Notes: generated by a model from the letters alone, not told the origin. A DNA stretch of 8,372 nt from Bacteroidota bacterium (GCA_008501835.1 QQUB01000176.1:1-8372); one strand, 5' to 3'. Positions 1 to 7,170 are shown, numbered from the stretch's first letter. Translations and numbers: made by a program.

Positions 1-507
1 GTCGTTGAGGTTGACGGCAAATTTTTTGAGGGAGTTATAAGTTCCATCGGCACTTTGGTCCGTGACACTTTTGCCTTTACGCAACTCCTGGATGGCAGCT
101 TTTAATCCATCAATTGTGGCGCCCTGATCTTTTAGTATGGATGCACCTTTATCTTTCCCTTTAAGAATCCCGAGCATCATTAACTCGAGGGAGATATACT
201 CGTCCCCAAATTCGGGAAGCATTTTCTTTGCTGCAGCAAGAGCCTTATTGGCGTCATTAGTGAGGAATTGCTTTTCAGAACCTTCTACTTTTGGATATTT
301 TCTGACTTCATCGTCCAGTTGTTTCTTCAGGACGAGAATGTTCACGTTCATTTTTTGCAGCAGGAATTTAGAAACATCCTCATCGGTTTGTAAAATGCCC
401 GCGATGAGGTGTGGTGTATCCACTTGTTGCTGATCAAGCCCTCCGGCGATCTGCTGCCCTTTCATGATGGCTTCCTGTGATTTTGTTGTGAAATTATCGT
501 ATGTCAT
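1..507 (-). CDS. clpB: ATP-dependent chaperone ClpB, N-terminal part (cut by window edge)
   Basis: ClpB is a cytoplasmic hexameric AAA+ disaggregase that works with DnaK/DnaJ/GrpE to pull proteins out of aggregates after heat or other stress. The 169 codons visible read from an ATG at 507-505 to base 1 with no stop, so the gene continues past the left edge; family members are about 860 residues. The product opens MTYDNFTTKSQEAI and shows both Clp N-domain repeats: one around residues 6-70 with VDTPHLIAGIL, the second around 80-150 with EYISLELMMLGIL. It then shows the start of the linker into the first AAA+ module (YNSLKKFAVNLND, ending at residue 169). The AAA+ modules and the middle coiled coil lie outside the window, so catalytic residues cannot be checked. 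No Shine-Dalgarno is visible; a 7-bp-period repeat sits 6-40 bases before the ATG. No CIRCE element is seen. ClpB is favoured over ClpA/ClpC by the overall N-domain and linker sequence. Confidence 0.93.
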   Translation of the reverse strand, partial: MTYDNFTTKSQEAIMKGQQIAGGLDQQQVDTPHLIAGILQTDEDVSKFLLQKMNVNILVLKKQLDDEVRKYPKVEGSEKQFLTNDANKALAAAKKMLPEFGDEYISLELMMLGILKGKDKGASILKDQGATIDGLKAAIQELRKGKSVTDQSADGTYNSLKKFAVNLND

Positions 508-512
508 ATTTG

Positions 513-547
513 CTTGTTTCTTGTTTCTGGTTACTCGTTTCTGGTTA
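513..547. repeat. Five-copy degenerate heptanucleotide tandem repeat upstream of clpB
   Basis: Five consecutive 7-base units (513-519, 520-526, 527-533, 534-540, 541-547) fit CTNGTTW on the plus strand, or WAACNAG in the clpB sense. The first two units are identical (CTTGTTT), and units three and five are identical (CTGGTTA). The array ends 5 bases before the clpB ATG, so it fills the translation-initiation region of that gene. Function is unknown. Confidence 0.8.
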
Positions 548-693
548 TTTGAATAACTCAAATGCAATATTTCCGAAAAATAATATTTATGTGAAACAAA
601 TTTCTTTTCCTTTCGCTAAAACCTTCAAATTCTTCGAGGAACCACTATATTTTTCACTTGAAAACCATCAAAACACCTGCCAATCGATAGATT

Positions 694-738
694 TGCCATT
701 TTGACACAAAAAGTTTGTAAAGTGCTGACTTTTTGGCG
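694..738. promoter_or_regulatory. Two similar near-palindromes, possible operator pair
   Basis: TGCCA-TTT-TGACA at 694-706 and TGACT-TTT-TGGCG at 726-738 both fit TGNCW-TTT-TGRCR, and their starts are 32 bases apart, about three helical turns. They lie about 190-230 bases upstream of the clpB start and 220-260 bases upstream of the giant gene. A dyad of this kind could bind a regulator of either divergent gene. I do not recognise the motif, and with two degenerate copies in AT-rich DNA chance is a real possibility. Confidence 0.25.
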
Positions 739-785
739 GTTGTGAAGAGGGATTTGGATAGTTTGACCATTTTGTTTGTAAGACC

Positions 786-843
786 TTCAGACTGTTTTGG
801 TTTTTCCAAAAAGATCTAAAAAATGCCGAAGGCATGGTCTGAA
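786..843. repeat. Inverted-repeat element able to form a three-way junction
   Basis: The outer arms TTCAGAC (786-792) and GTCTGAA (837-843) are perfect complements. Between them are two more perfect hairpins: TTTTGG/CCAAAA (795-800 with 806-811, loop of five T) and ATGCC/GGCAT (823-827 with 831-835, loop GAA). Together they could fold as a three-way junction in RNA or extruded DNA. The element lies between clpB and the giant gene, 115 bases before the giant gene's ATG, so it could be part of that gene's 5' leader if transcription starts upstream. The rest of the 508-957 gap shows no supportable gene. Confidence 0.5.
818..835 (-). terminator. Possible intrinsic terminator reading leftwards
   Basis: On the minus strand the hairpin ATGCC-TTC-GGCAT is followed by a run of T (822-818), which is the shape of a short rho-independent terminator. 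The stem is only 5 bp. No gene on the minus strand lies just upstream, so it could stop antisense transcription coming out of the giant gene and shield clpB, or it could simply be part of the larger inverted-repeat element. Confidence 0.4.
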
Positions 844-847
844 AATC

Positions 848-863
848 TAAACGTCCAAACGTC
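848..863. repeat. Two-copy 8-bp direct repeat
   Basis: TAAACGTC (848-855) is followed directly by CAAACGTC (856-863), with seven of eight bases identical. It sits just after the 786-843 inverted-repeat element and is another short tandem repeat in this intergenic region. Confidence 0.5.
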
Positions 864-957
864 TTTTTCATACATCTCAGGCAGCAATTTTTTCCATACC
901 CGTATCTAAATCGACAATCCGACTTCTGAACAAAAACCCTTTTAATCTAATTATCTT

Positions 958-3900
958 ATGAAATTCCAGAAACTTAAACTCGCTCTTTTTGCTATTCTTT
1001 TTTCTTTTTCTTTTTCCGGTCTTTATGCCCAAATGGTTGTTGAAATTCAATACAACAACATCCCCTGTGAAGGGGAATGCCTCGAAGCCTGGGTGTATGT
1101 TACCGGGGGAACAGCTCCCTACGTCTACAACTGGTATGATGGAGTAACAACGACCGAAAATTATTACATTATTTGTGATAACCCTCCCGGAACTTACACG
1201 TATTGCGTTGATGTAGTTGATGCAAACGGATTAACAGCATCCGCCTGTATCGATGTCTTTTGGTTGCCCTACCAGGAATATTTTCTCTATTCCAATGCAC
1301 ATGAAATTTGTCCGGCTAATGATGCTTCAGGAGGAAATCCTGGCAGTAATAATTGCGAAAAAGTGTGTGCTTTTTCCACAGTAACCTATTGGGTACAAGT
1401 GGATTCCATTGGAGGAGGTACCAATGGGGTCTCCTGGTCGATTACCGGAGCTGACAGTTATGTCATCAATGATGAGGACGGTTCAGTTACCGTTAATTGG
1501 GGTGCTTCAGGAACAGGATATGTATCTGCCTTTTTCTGGGATCAATGGTGTGGTGGTGAGGCCAGTACATGTGTGGATATTCTCGATGACCCCGAGGCAG
1601 CTATTGGCAGTAATCCTGAGGTGGTGGATGGTGTGATAACAGTCTGTGAAGGACAAACCATATATTTCGAAAACCAAAGTACCGGAGCTTCCATTTATGA
1701 ATGGAATTTCGGAATAGGCAGTTCTGAAGAAAGCGACCCGGAATTCACTTATGAATCGCCCGGCTCCTATACTGTTCAATTGATTGCTTATAATGAATGC
1801 CTTTGTTCGGACACCACAAGTGTCCAGGTGGAAGTCATCAATGCAGAAAACCCGAATGTCGATTGTGTGGCAACTGTTTGTGAAGGCGAAACCATCACTT
1901 ATACTTCCGATGCAACCTGCGGGACTTTTTACTGGAACGTCAGTGGAAATGGGAATGTCACCAATGGTGGTGGTCCCAATGATAATTTTGTAACCATCGA
2001 TTGGCTGAGTGGGCCGATAGGAACGATTGAGTTGCAGGTTGACGATTGTGGAGCCGATAATTTCTGCCTTGCTCCCACTTTTGTCGAAGTACCCATCATA
2101 ACGGATAATGCCCCGATCCAGGGGAATACCAATGTTTGTAAGGGTGCCGTTGAAATCTATAGTCTTCCAGCCTATGAAGCGACTGAATACAACTGGGCGG
2201 TGACCAATTTCGGAACCATCATCGCCGGACAGGGAACCCATCAAATTACTGTGGAGTGGAACAACCAATTTTATCCATCTGCCGCACAAACCGTAAGTGT
2301 AAGCTATGAAAACTGTTACCTCGAATGTGGTGGTGAAGCCACCCTCTCTGTAGAAGTTGAACCTGAGTTTTATCTCGTTGGAGCCATTGAAGTCTGTGAA
2401 AATGATAGTGAAATTTATACGGCTATCAATACTCAAAACAACATGAGTTTCCCTTGTGACTGGACGATTACTCAAAACGGTACAACCATTCAGACCATTA
2501 ATGCTACTACGGATCCAATGATCGACTGGAACTTCGGTGCAGGTTATTACACATTGACTGCTGTTCCGGTAAACCCTGCAGATTATTGTGTGGATGCTTT
2601 TGAAATGAATGTGAATGTAGTTGCTGCTCCTCCTGTTGTGGATGCAATTGAAGGAGAGGCGAATGTTTGTCCAAACTCCACATATACATATGAGGCCATT
2701 GGCATTCCTGAAAATAATTACAGGTGGCAGGTGAATAACGGAGGAGCAGTGACAGAAAGATATGGAAATCCAATCACAGTTACCTGGGGTAATTCCGGGC
2801 CTTATGAATTGTCGGTCGTTCAGATCAATTCAGCGGGTATTCCTTGCGAATCAGAAGCCTTGCCATTCACTGCGCAGGCGATTACCGGATTTACCATCGA
2901 CGGAACAAGCGATGTTTGCCGCGACCAGATCAGCGCATTTTCAACCCAACATTACGATGGCATCGATTACGCATGGTCAATCAATCCGGCCTCTGCTGGA
3001 ACCATCATCGGTGATCCTTCCCTGAGTGCCATTGAAATCGTTTGGTTTGAGGACGGTCCGGCTACTGTTGAGCTTTCGGCTTGTAGTGAGTCAACTTCCT
3101 TAAATGTGGAGGTTTATCCACTTCCACAGCCAGCCGTCACACACCCTGCTGAGCTTTGTCCTAATGGAATTGCAACAGTGCAAACCACCCAGGTTTTTGA
3201 CAGTTACGAATGGAGAGACGAATTCGGGGCGCTGGTATCTACCTTGGCGACACCGGATATTGGACCAGGGTATTACCGGGTAAGTGTAACCAATCAGTAC
3301 GGTTGTGTAGGAGATACAACGTTCCACATTGATGCTCAGCCTGCTTCGGTGATCAATATTTCTACTCCTGATCCAACGGTATTTTGTAATGTGCCTGTGG
3401 ATGCAACTTTGTACGCAATTAATTCGAGTGCAGGGTATTCCTATCAATGGTACCATAATGGCGCTATGGTAGGCACAGATAATCCTATTTACAATGCCAC
3501 AGCTTATGGTAATTATTATGTTGAAATAACCGACTCCTATGGCTGTATGTCGACCTCCAATGTGATTGAGATTGAAGATTGTGGCGGCGGAGGCGGTGGT
3601 CCGGGAGGCGGTGCAAGTTGTGCATTTGCCGGAGACAGTTTTGATCTTCTGGGGGGTGTTGATTGTAATGAACGTTCTTATCAGGAATCTTCTCTGGTGA
3701 GCCCGGTGCCAGGATCAATTACCTGGAACTTTGGTGATCCCGGAAGTGGTGCTGCCAATTTTGGTTCAGGACCTAACCCAACACATTTCTTCTCAGAGGC
3801 AGGATTCTTTAAGGTAGTTATGTGGGCGGATTATGTCAATGGCTCGGGAGATGTCCTGTCTTGTTATGAATTGAGAGTGGATACTGTATTGATGGCCGCT

Positions 3901-6900
3901 GATTTTGAAGTTGACAATGCATGTCCTGGTGAGGTGGTCGAGTTTTTTGATTTATCGACCTTCCTGCCATTTGTGAACATCGTCTCCTGGCAATGGGACT
4001 TTGGTGATCCGGCCAGTGGTGCTGCGAATACTTCAACAGATCAGAATCCGACCCATATTTTCGCTTCGGAAGGAACATATAATGTAACACTGACCGCTAC
4101 GGCAGATAATGGTTGTACATCATCCATCACCCGTGCATTGACGGTTTACCCACCGCCACATGTGGCCTTTGAAGAACCTGAAGTAGGGTGTGCAGCTTCT
4201 GCATCAGGTTTTATTGCTGATATTAATAATACGGTTACCTACGTCCGTTGGGATTTTGGTGATCCTGCAAGTGGTAATAAGAATACTTCAGAAATTTTCG
4301 ACGCTTATCATTTGTATGATAATCCTGGTGTATATACAGTCACCTTGTTTGTGCAAAGCATTTATGGCTGTACAAATACCTTTAGCAGAAATATCACTAT
4401 CGAACCAAATACGCTCTCCGGTGACATTGCCCTTTCCGGAAGCTTGCCATTGTGTGAAGGAGATTCCATCGATCTGACCGCTCCTCCGGGAGGCGTTTCC
4501 TGGGAATGGTCTACTGGTGAAACAACGGAAGCCATCACAGTTGGGGAAGAAGGCGTTTATGAAGTATTGGTTACTGATATTGATGGTTGTACTTATGTGC
4601 CGGATGTTGTGGTTGTGGAAGTCATTCCCGCACCGGACGCTCCGATTCGTGGAGTAGAGTACAATGAATATGGCCAGCCCACCGCTTTTTTCAATGATGG
4701 ATATGTGACCTGTGAAGGAGAGGATGTATTCCTGGAAGTTATTGAAGGTACCGATTACACATATGAATGGTCTAATGGAGATTTGGGTCCTGAAACGGAG
4801 TATTCTGAGGACCGGGGTAATCTTTTGCCCGCCGGTGATTATGATATATATGTTACGGTTACGGATAATTCGACTTCCTGTACCAATGTGATGGGGCCTT
4901 TTGAAATCACGGTTAATCCGGTTCCACAGAATGTGGAAATTACCGCCTCGATTGCCGGGCTGATCTGTGAAGCAACGGAAACAGTATTCAGCGTGGTGAG
5001 TCCGGATGCAAACCTCACTTATGTTTGGAATACGGGTGAGGTAGGAACCAGTATGACTACTTCAGAAGCAGGAGATTATTACGTGACAGCCATTACCGAA
5101 TTTGGTTGTGAAAGTGAAAGTAATACCCTGACTATTGTCGACGGTCCGGCAGTGGATATGATTCCTTCAGGGTGTCATACTCGTTGTAGTCCGGATACTA
5201 TTTGTATTCCACCGATTGCAGGAATTACCAGTTATCAATGGTATTTCAATGGATCTCCGATCCCGGCTCCGGATGGCAATGACCCTGATTTGATCATTGA
5301 TGAAAGTGGAGAGTACTATGTGGAAATGGTGAGTTCAATTGGTTGTGTGCTGTCTTCTGACCCATTGACGGTTGACCTGTTTGATGGATTTGGAACCATT
5401 CAGGGAGAAGTGTATTCTGATGTAAACCTTAACGGAACGATTGATGCGGGAGATACACTTGTGAGCGGTGTGATAATTAACCTGATTCTGGAAGGCCTTG
5501 AAATTGGGGATGATGCCAGTGATGCCAATGGTTTTTATGCTTTTGAGAATATTTTGTCCACAGGCTATACCCTTGAAATTGATACTATGAGTATTCCGGC
5601 CGGTCTGCAGGCTACAGTGTTGAATGTGGATACGACTATGGTTGGTTGTGATGTTGTTTTGGAAATTGATTGGTTGCTCGAAGAATATTGTCCGGAGAGC
5701 CCGATTGTGGAGGTGCAATTTGTGGAATGTGCCGGCGAAACGGTAGATTACAATGGTACCACCTTTACGAGTGATACGACCTTTACAGCAGTTTATTCCA
5801 TTTCACCAACCTGTGATTCTACGGAAACGGTTACTATTCAGTTCATGGAAGAGATCGTTGAACAGGTTGAATTACATGCCTGCTCTGGTACGACCATTGA
5901 TTATGAAGGACAGACTTATAACCCGGGAGATCAGGATATGGTAGTATTGACGAGCGCATCGGGTTGTGATTCCACCATCATGTTAAGTGTTACGGAAATA
6001 TTCTCAAGTTCTTCTGCTTTGCAATTGGAAGCTTGTCCTGGAGAAAGCAGAACCTATGATGGAATGGAATTGCAAATTGGGGATCAAATGGATTTCACTT
6101 ATATCAATGCTGCTGGTTGCGACTCGATAGTTTCAGTAGAAATTGTCGGTTTACCGGAGGCAGAAGTTGATGCCCAGGTGGACGACAGTTGCCCGAATAC
6201 TTCAACGGGATTGGTGACAGTTGAAGTTGATAGTGGCGCCGGACCATATGAATACTCTCTGGATGGAACGAATTTCCAGGCCAATCCTGGCTTTACGGGC
6301 TTACAGGCGGATGGTTACACGGCGTATGTTCGTGATAATAACGGATGTGTTTCTACCTATGATTTTAATGTGGATGCCATGGATGTGCTGATCGTACTTG
6401 TAGATGATGAAATACTGCCATGTGAAACCCTTGAAACAGAATTACAAGCAGATGTTCTCTCTGGAGATGATGGTAATCTGACTTTTATTTGGAACAATGG
6501 AGAAACGAATCCAAATCTAACGGTCAATGAAACGGGTACTTATTCGCTTCAGGTAGCGAATAGTTGTGAAGTTGTAAATGTGAATGCAGCTGTTCAGCGG
6601 GAAATAGAACCCTCTGAAACGGGGATTTATGTGCCAAACGCATTCTCGCCAAACAATGATGGTCCGAATGATCTGTTTATGGTTTATCCAAGTCCGGAGA
6701 TCAAGTTTGAGAATTACAATCTCGCCGTTTTCGATCGCTGGGGGAATAACCTTTTCCAGTCGGAAGATATCAGCAGTGGCTGGAATGGTAAGACTCAGAG
6801 TACGGAAATGAAGCCGGGAGTTTATATCTGGCAGATGCAGGCGACGGTGAATATTTGCGGAAGGACGGAGAAGATTAAGAAGTCGGGAGAGGTGGTGTTG

Positions 6901-6909
6901 TTGCGATAG
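958..6909 (+). CDS. Giant multi-domain secreted protein with PKD, SprB-like and SdrD_B-like domains and a T9SS type B C-terminal sorting domain
   Basis: Predicted 1983-residue extracellular protein. Residues 1-24 form a signal peptide (K at 2, 5 and 7, a Phe/Leu-rich core, cleavage after LYA24 before Gln25). Residues 26-100 resemble an SprB-type module. From about 225 to 795 runs an array of Ig/PKD-like modules, each opening with a Cys (C230, C308, C394, C480, C571, C654, C734; spacing 78-91). A glycine linker (876-885) separates these from three PKD domains (about 885-1151) with FGDP(A/G)SG. Four more Ig-like modules follow (1152-1475), then an SdrD_B-like domain with a calcium-loop-like DVNLNGTIDAGD (1488-1499), three 51-residue repeats (1584-1736), an SprB-like repeat (1735-1807), one more Ig-like module, and the C-terminal domain (about 1886-1983: PNAFSPNNDG 1893-1902, DRWG 1926-1929, GVY 1954-1956). 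That last domain marks T9SS type B cargo, exported through the outer membrane and held on the surface or released. No catalytic domain is seen, so an adhesive or structural role is inferred. The ATG is chosen because the signal peptide follows it directly; no clear Shine-Dalgarno. It is a lone gene, divergent from clpB and convergent with murI. Confidence 0.93.
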   Translation: MKFQKLKLALFAILFSFSFSGLYAQMVVEIQYNNIPCEGECLEAWVYVTGGTAPYVYNWYDGVTTTENYYIICDNPPGTYTYCVDVVDANGLTASACIDVFWLPYQEYFLYSNAHEICPANDASGGNPGSNNCEKVCAFSTVTYWVQVDSIGGGTNGVSWSITGADSYVINDEDGSVTVNWGASGTGYVSAFFWDQWCGGEASTCVDILDDPEAAIGSNPEVVDGVITVCEGQTIYFENQSTGASIYEWNFGIGSSEESDPEFTYESPGSYTVQLIAYNECLCSDTTSVQVEVINAENPNVDCVATVCEGETITYTSDATCGTFYWNVSGNGNVTNGGGPNDNFVTIDWLSGPIGTIELQVDDCGADNFCLAPTFVEVPIITDNAPIQGNTNVCKGAVEIYSLPAYEATEYNWAVTNFGTIIAGQGTHQITVEWNNQFYPSAAQTVSVSYENCYLECGGEATLSVEVEPEFYLVGAIEVCENDSEIYTAINTQNNMSFPCDWTITQNGTTIQTINATTDPMIDWNFGAGYYTLTAVPVNPADYCVDAFEMNVNVVAAPPVVDAIEGEANVCPNSTYTYEAIGIPENNYRWQVNNGGAVTERYGNPITVTWGNSGPYELSVVQINSAGIPCESEALPFTAQAITGFTIDGTSDVCRDQISAFSTQHYDGIDYAWSINPASAGTIIGDPSLSAIEIVWFEDGPATVELSACSESTSLNVEVYPLPQPAVTHPAELCPNGIATVQTTQVFDSYEWRDEFGALVSTLATPDIGPGYYRVSVTNQYGCVGDTTFHIDAQPASVINISTPDPTVFCNVPVDATLYAINSSAGYSYQWYHNGAMVGTDNPIYNATAYGNYYVEITDSYGCMSTSNVIEIEDCGGGGGGPGGGASCAFAGDSFDLLGGVDCNERSYQESSLVSPVPGSITWNFGDPGSGAANFGSGPNPTHFFSEAGFFKVVMWADYVNGSGDVLSCYELRVDTVLMAADFEVDNACPGEVVEFFDLSTFLPFVNIVSWQWDFGDPASGAANTSTDQNPTHIFASEGTYNVTLTATADNGCTSSITRALTVYPPPHVAFEEPEVGCAASASGFIADINNTVTYVRWDFGDPASGNKNTSEIFDAYHLYDNPGVYTVTLFVQSIYGCTNTFSRNITIEPNTLSGDIALSGSLPLCEGDSIDLTAPPGGVSWEWSTGETTEAITVGEEGVYEVLVTDIDGCTYVPDVVVVEVIPAPDAPIRGVEYNEYGQPTAFFNDGYVTCEGEDVFLEVIEGTDYTYEWSNGDLGPETEYSEDRGNLLPAGDYDIYVTVTDNSTSCTNVMGPFEITVNPVPQNVEITASIAGLICEATETVFSVVSPDANLTYVWNTGEVGTSMTTSEAGDYYVTAITEFGCESESNTLTIVDGPAVDMIPSGCHTRCSPDTICIPPIAGITSYQWYFNGSPIPAPDGNDPDLIIDESGEYYVEMVSSIGCVLSSDPLTVDLFDGFGTIQGEVYSDVNLNGTIDAGDTLVSGVIINLILEGLEIGDDASDANGFYAFENILSTGYTLEIDTMSIPAGLQATVLNVDTTMVGCDVVLEIDWLLEEYCPESPIVEVQFVECAGETVDYNGTTFTSDTTFTAVYSISPTCDSTETVTIQFMEEIVEQVELHACSGTTIDYEGQTYNPGDQDMVVLTSASGCDSTIMLSVTEIFSSSSALQLEACPGESRTYDGMELQIGDQMDFTYINAAGCDSIVSVEIVGLPEAEVDAQVDDSCPNTSTGLVTVEVDSGAGPYEYSLDGTNFQANPGFTGLQADGYTAYVRDNNGCVSTYDFNVDAMDVLIVLVDDEILPCETLETELQADVLSGDDGNLTFIWNNGETNPNLTVNETGTYSLQVANSCEVVNVNAAVQREIEPSETGIYVPNAFSPNNDGPNDLFMVYPSPEIKFENYNLAVFDRWGNNLFQSEDISSGWNGKTQSTEMKPGVYIWQMQATVNICGRTEKIKKSGEVVLLR
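3718..4410 (+). repeat. Three tandem PKD domains sharing the FGDP(A/G)SG signature
   Basis: Inside the giant gene, three successive PKD modules carry W(N/D)FGDP(G/A)SG, starting near 3724, 3994 and 4249. The first two share most of the following stretch (GAAN, then NPTH) and remain visibly alike at the DNA level (TTTGGTGATCC then AGTGGTGCTGC). The third is more diverged (GNKN). This suggests internal duplication, with the first pair more alike than either is to the third. Confidence 0.75.
5707..6165 (+). repeat. Three tandem 51-residue C...CDS repeats
   Basis: Inside the giant gene, three units of 51 codons (5707-5859, 5860-6012, 6013-6165) each hold C-x-G, then Y-(N/E/D)-G, then CDS. The Cys pairs are C1591/C1619, C1642/C1670 and C1693/C1721, exactly 28 residues apart every time. 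Similar C...GCDS repeats are familiar from long Bacteroidota surface proteins. The fixed spacing suggests one disulfide per unit, which is inference. Confidence 0.85.
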
Positions 6910-6955
6910 ACGATAGACGGTCTACGGCCTACGGTGAACGGTTGACGGCCAACGA
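6907..6955. repeat. Seven-copy degenerate heptanucleotide tandem repeat at the end of the giant gene
   Basis: Seven consecutive 7-base units (6907-6913, then every 7 bases to 6949-6955) fit NNNACGR, five of them ending ACGG. The first unit begins with the TAG stop codon of the giant gene, so the array starts exactly at the coding end. The period equals that of the array upstream of clpB, but the consensus differs. Confidence 0.8.
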
Positions 6956-6968
6956 TATAGGAAGAGCA

Positions 6969-7001
6969 AGAAATACTATTTTTCTAAAAAATAGTATTTC
7001 T
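6969..7001. repeat. Perfect 15-bp inverted repeat (AT-rich hairpin)
   Basis: AGAAATACTATTTTT (6969-6983) and AAAAATAGTATTTCT (6987-7001) are exact complements around the 3-base loop CTA. This lies 60 bases after the stop of the giant gene. The stem is AT-rich and no clean T-run follows, so it is at best a weak terminator; it could also protect the mRNA 3' end. Confidence 0.8.
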
Positions 7002-7020
7002 ATTCACGATTGTGTATAAC

Positions 7021-7053
7021 AGGTGTTTCGGTCATAATTTGGCCGGAACACCT
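7021..7053. repeat. 13-bp hairpin in the 3' region of the giant gene
   Basis: AGGTGTTTCGGTC (7021-7033) pairs with GGCCGGAACACCT (7041-7053) around a 7-base loop. All 13 positions pair in the plus-strand RNA, two of them as G-U. On the minus strand those two positions would be A-C mismatches, so the plus-strand RNA is the better-folding one. No T-run follows, so it is not a standard intrinsic terminator. Confidence 0.65.
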
Positions 7054-7114
7054 ATAAGTTCAAATTCCAAAAACGCGTGCTCTTTCAAGGATCACGGTGT
7101 TTAGTCTAGACGGG

Positions 7115-7142
7115 TCCCGGTTTGTAAGAATCGGGATTTTTT
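7115..7142 (+). terminator. Intrinsic terminator, probably of the giant gene
   Basis: TCCCGGTTT (7115-7123) pairs with GAATCGGGA (7128-7136), with two G-U pairs, around the GNRA-type loop GTAA (7124-7127). A run of six T follows (7137-7142), then GATTTTT. This is a good rho-independent terminator about 200 bases after the giant gene's stop codon. Confidence 0.8.
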
Positions 7143-7170
7143 GATTTTTGCTCCAGATTGTTTACTTTTG
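7140..7170 (+). promoter_or_regulatory. Bacteroidota-type housekeeping promoter
   Basis: TTTG at 7140-7143 and TACTTTTG at 7163-7170 match the -33 (TTTG) and -7 (TAnnTTTG) boxes of the main Bacteroidota sigma factor, separated by 19 bases, within the usual range. It starts inside the T-tail of the preceding terminator and would begin transcription near 7177. No plus-strand protein gene follows; the next signal is another terminator at 7264-7290. Confidence 0.55.

Noticed and set aside
688..695. TAGATTTG matching TAnnTTTG on the plus strand
   Set aside because: No TTTG box is found 17-23 bases upstream, and it lies 260 bases from the giant gene's start.
501..704. 67-codon plus-strand frame between clpB and the giant gene
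   Set aside because: It overlaps the clpB start and the heptad repeat, whose low-complexity translation makes up its beginning.
759..765. TAGTTTG as a -7 box for the giant gene, with TTTG at 732-735
   Set aside because: It is one base short of TAnnTTTG, and the spacing is at the upper limit; not strong enough to call a promoter.
668..871. 67-codon minus-strand frame between clpB and the giant gene
   Set aside because: No recognisable motif, no initiation signal, and it spans the inverted-repeat element; it looks like chance.
1507..2475. 322-codon open frame on the minus strand inside the giant gene
   Set aside because: It is fully antisense to a clear multi-domain coding region. Its translation shows no recognisable domain, and it is explained by the codon usage of the opposite strand.
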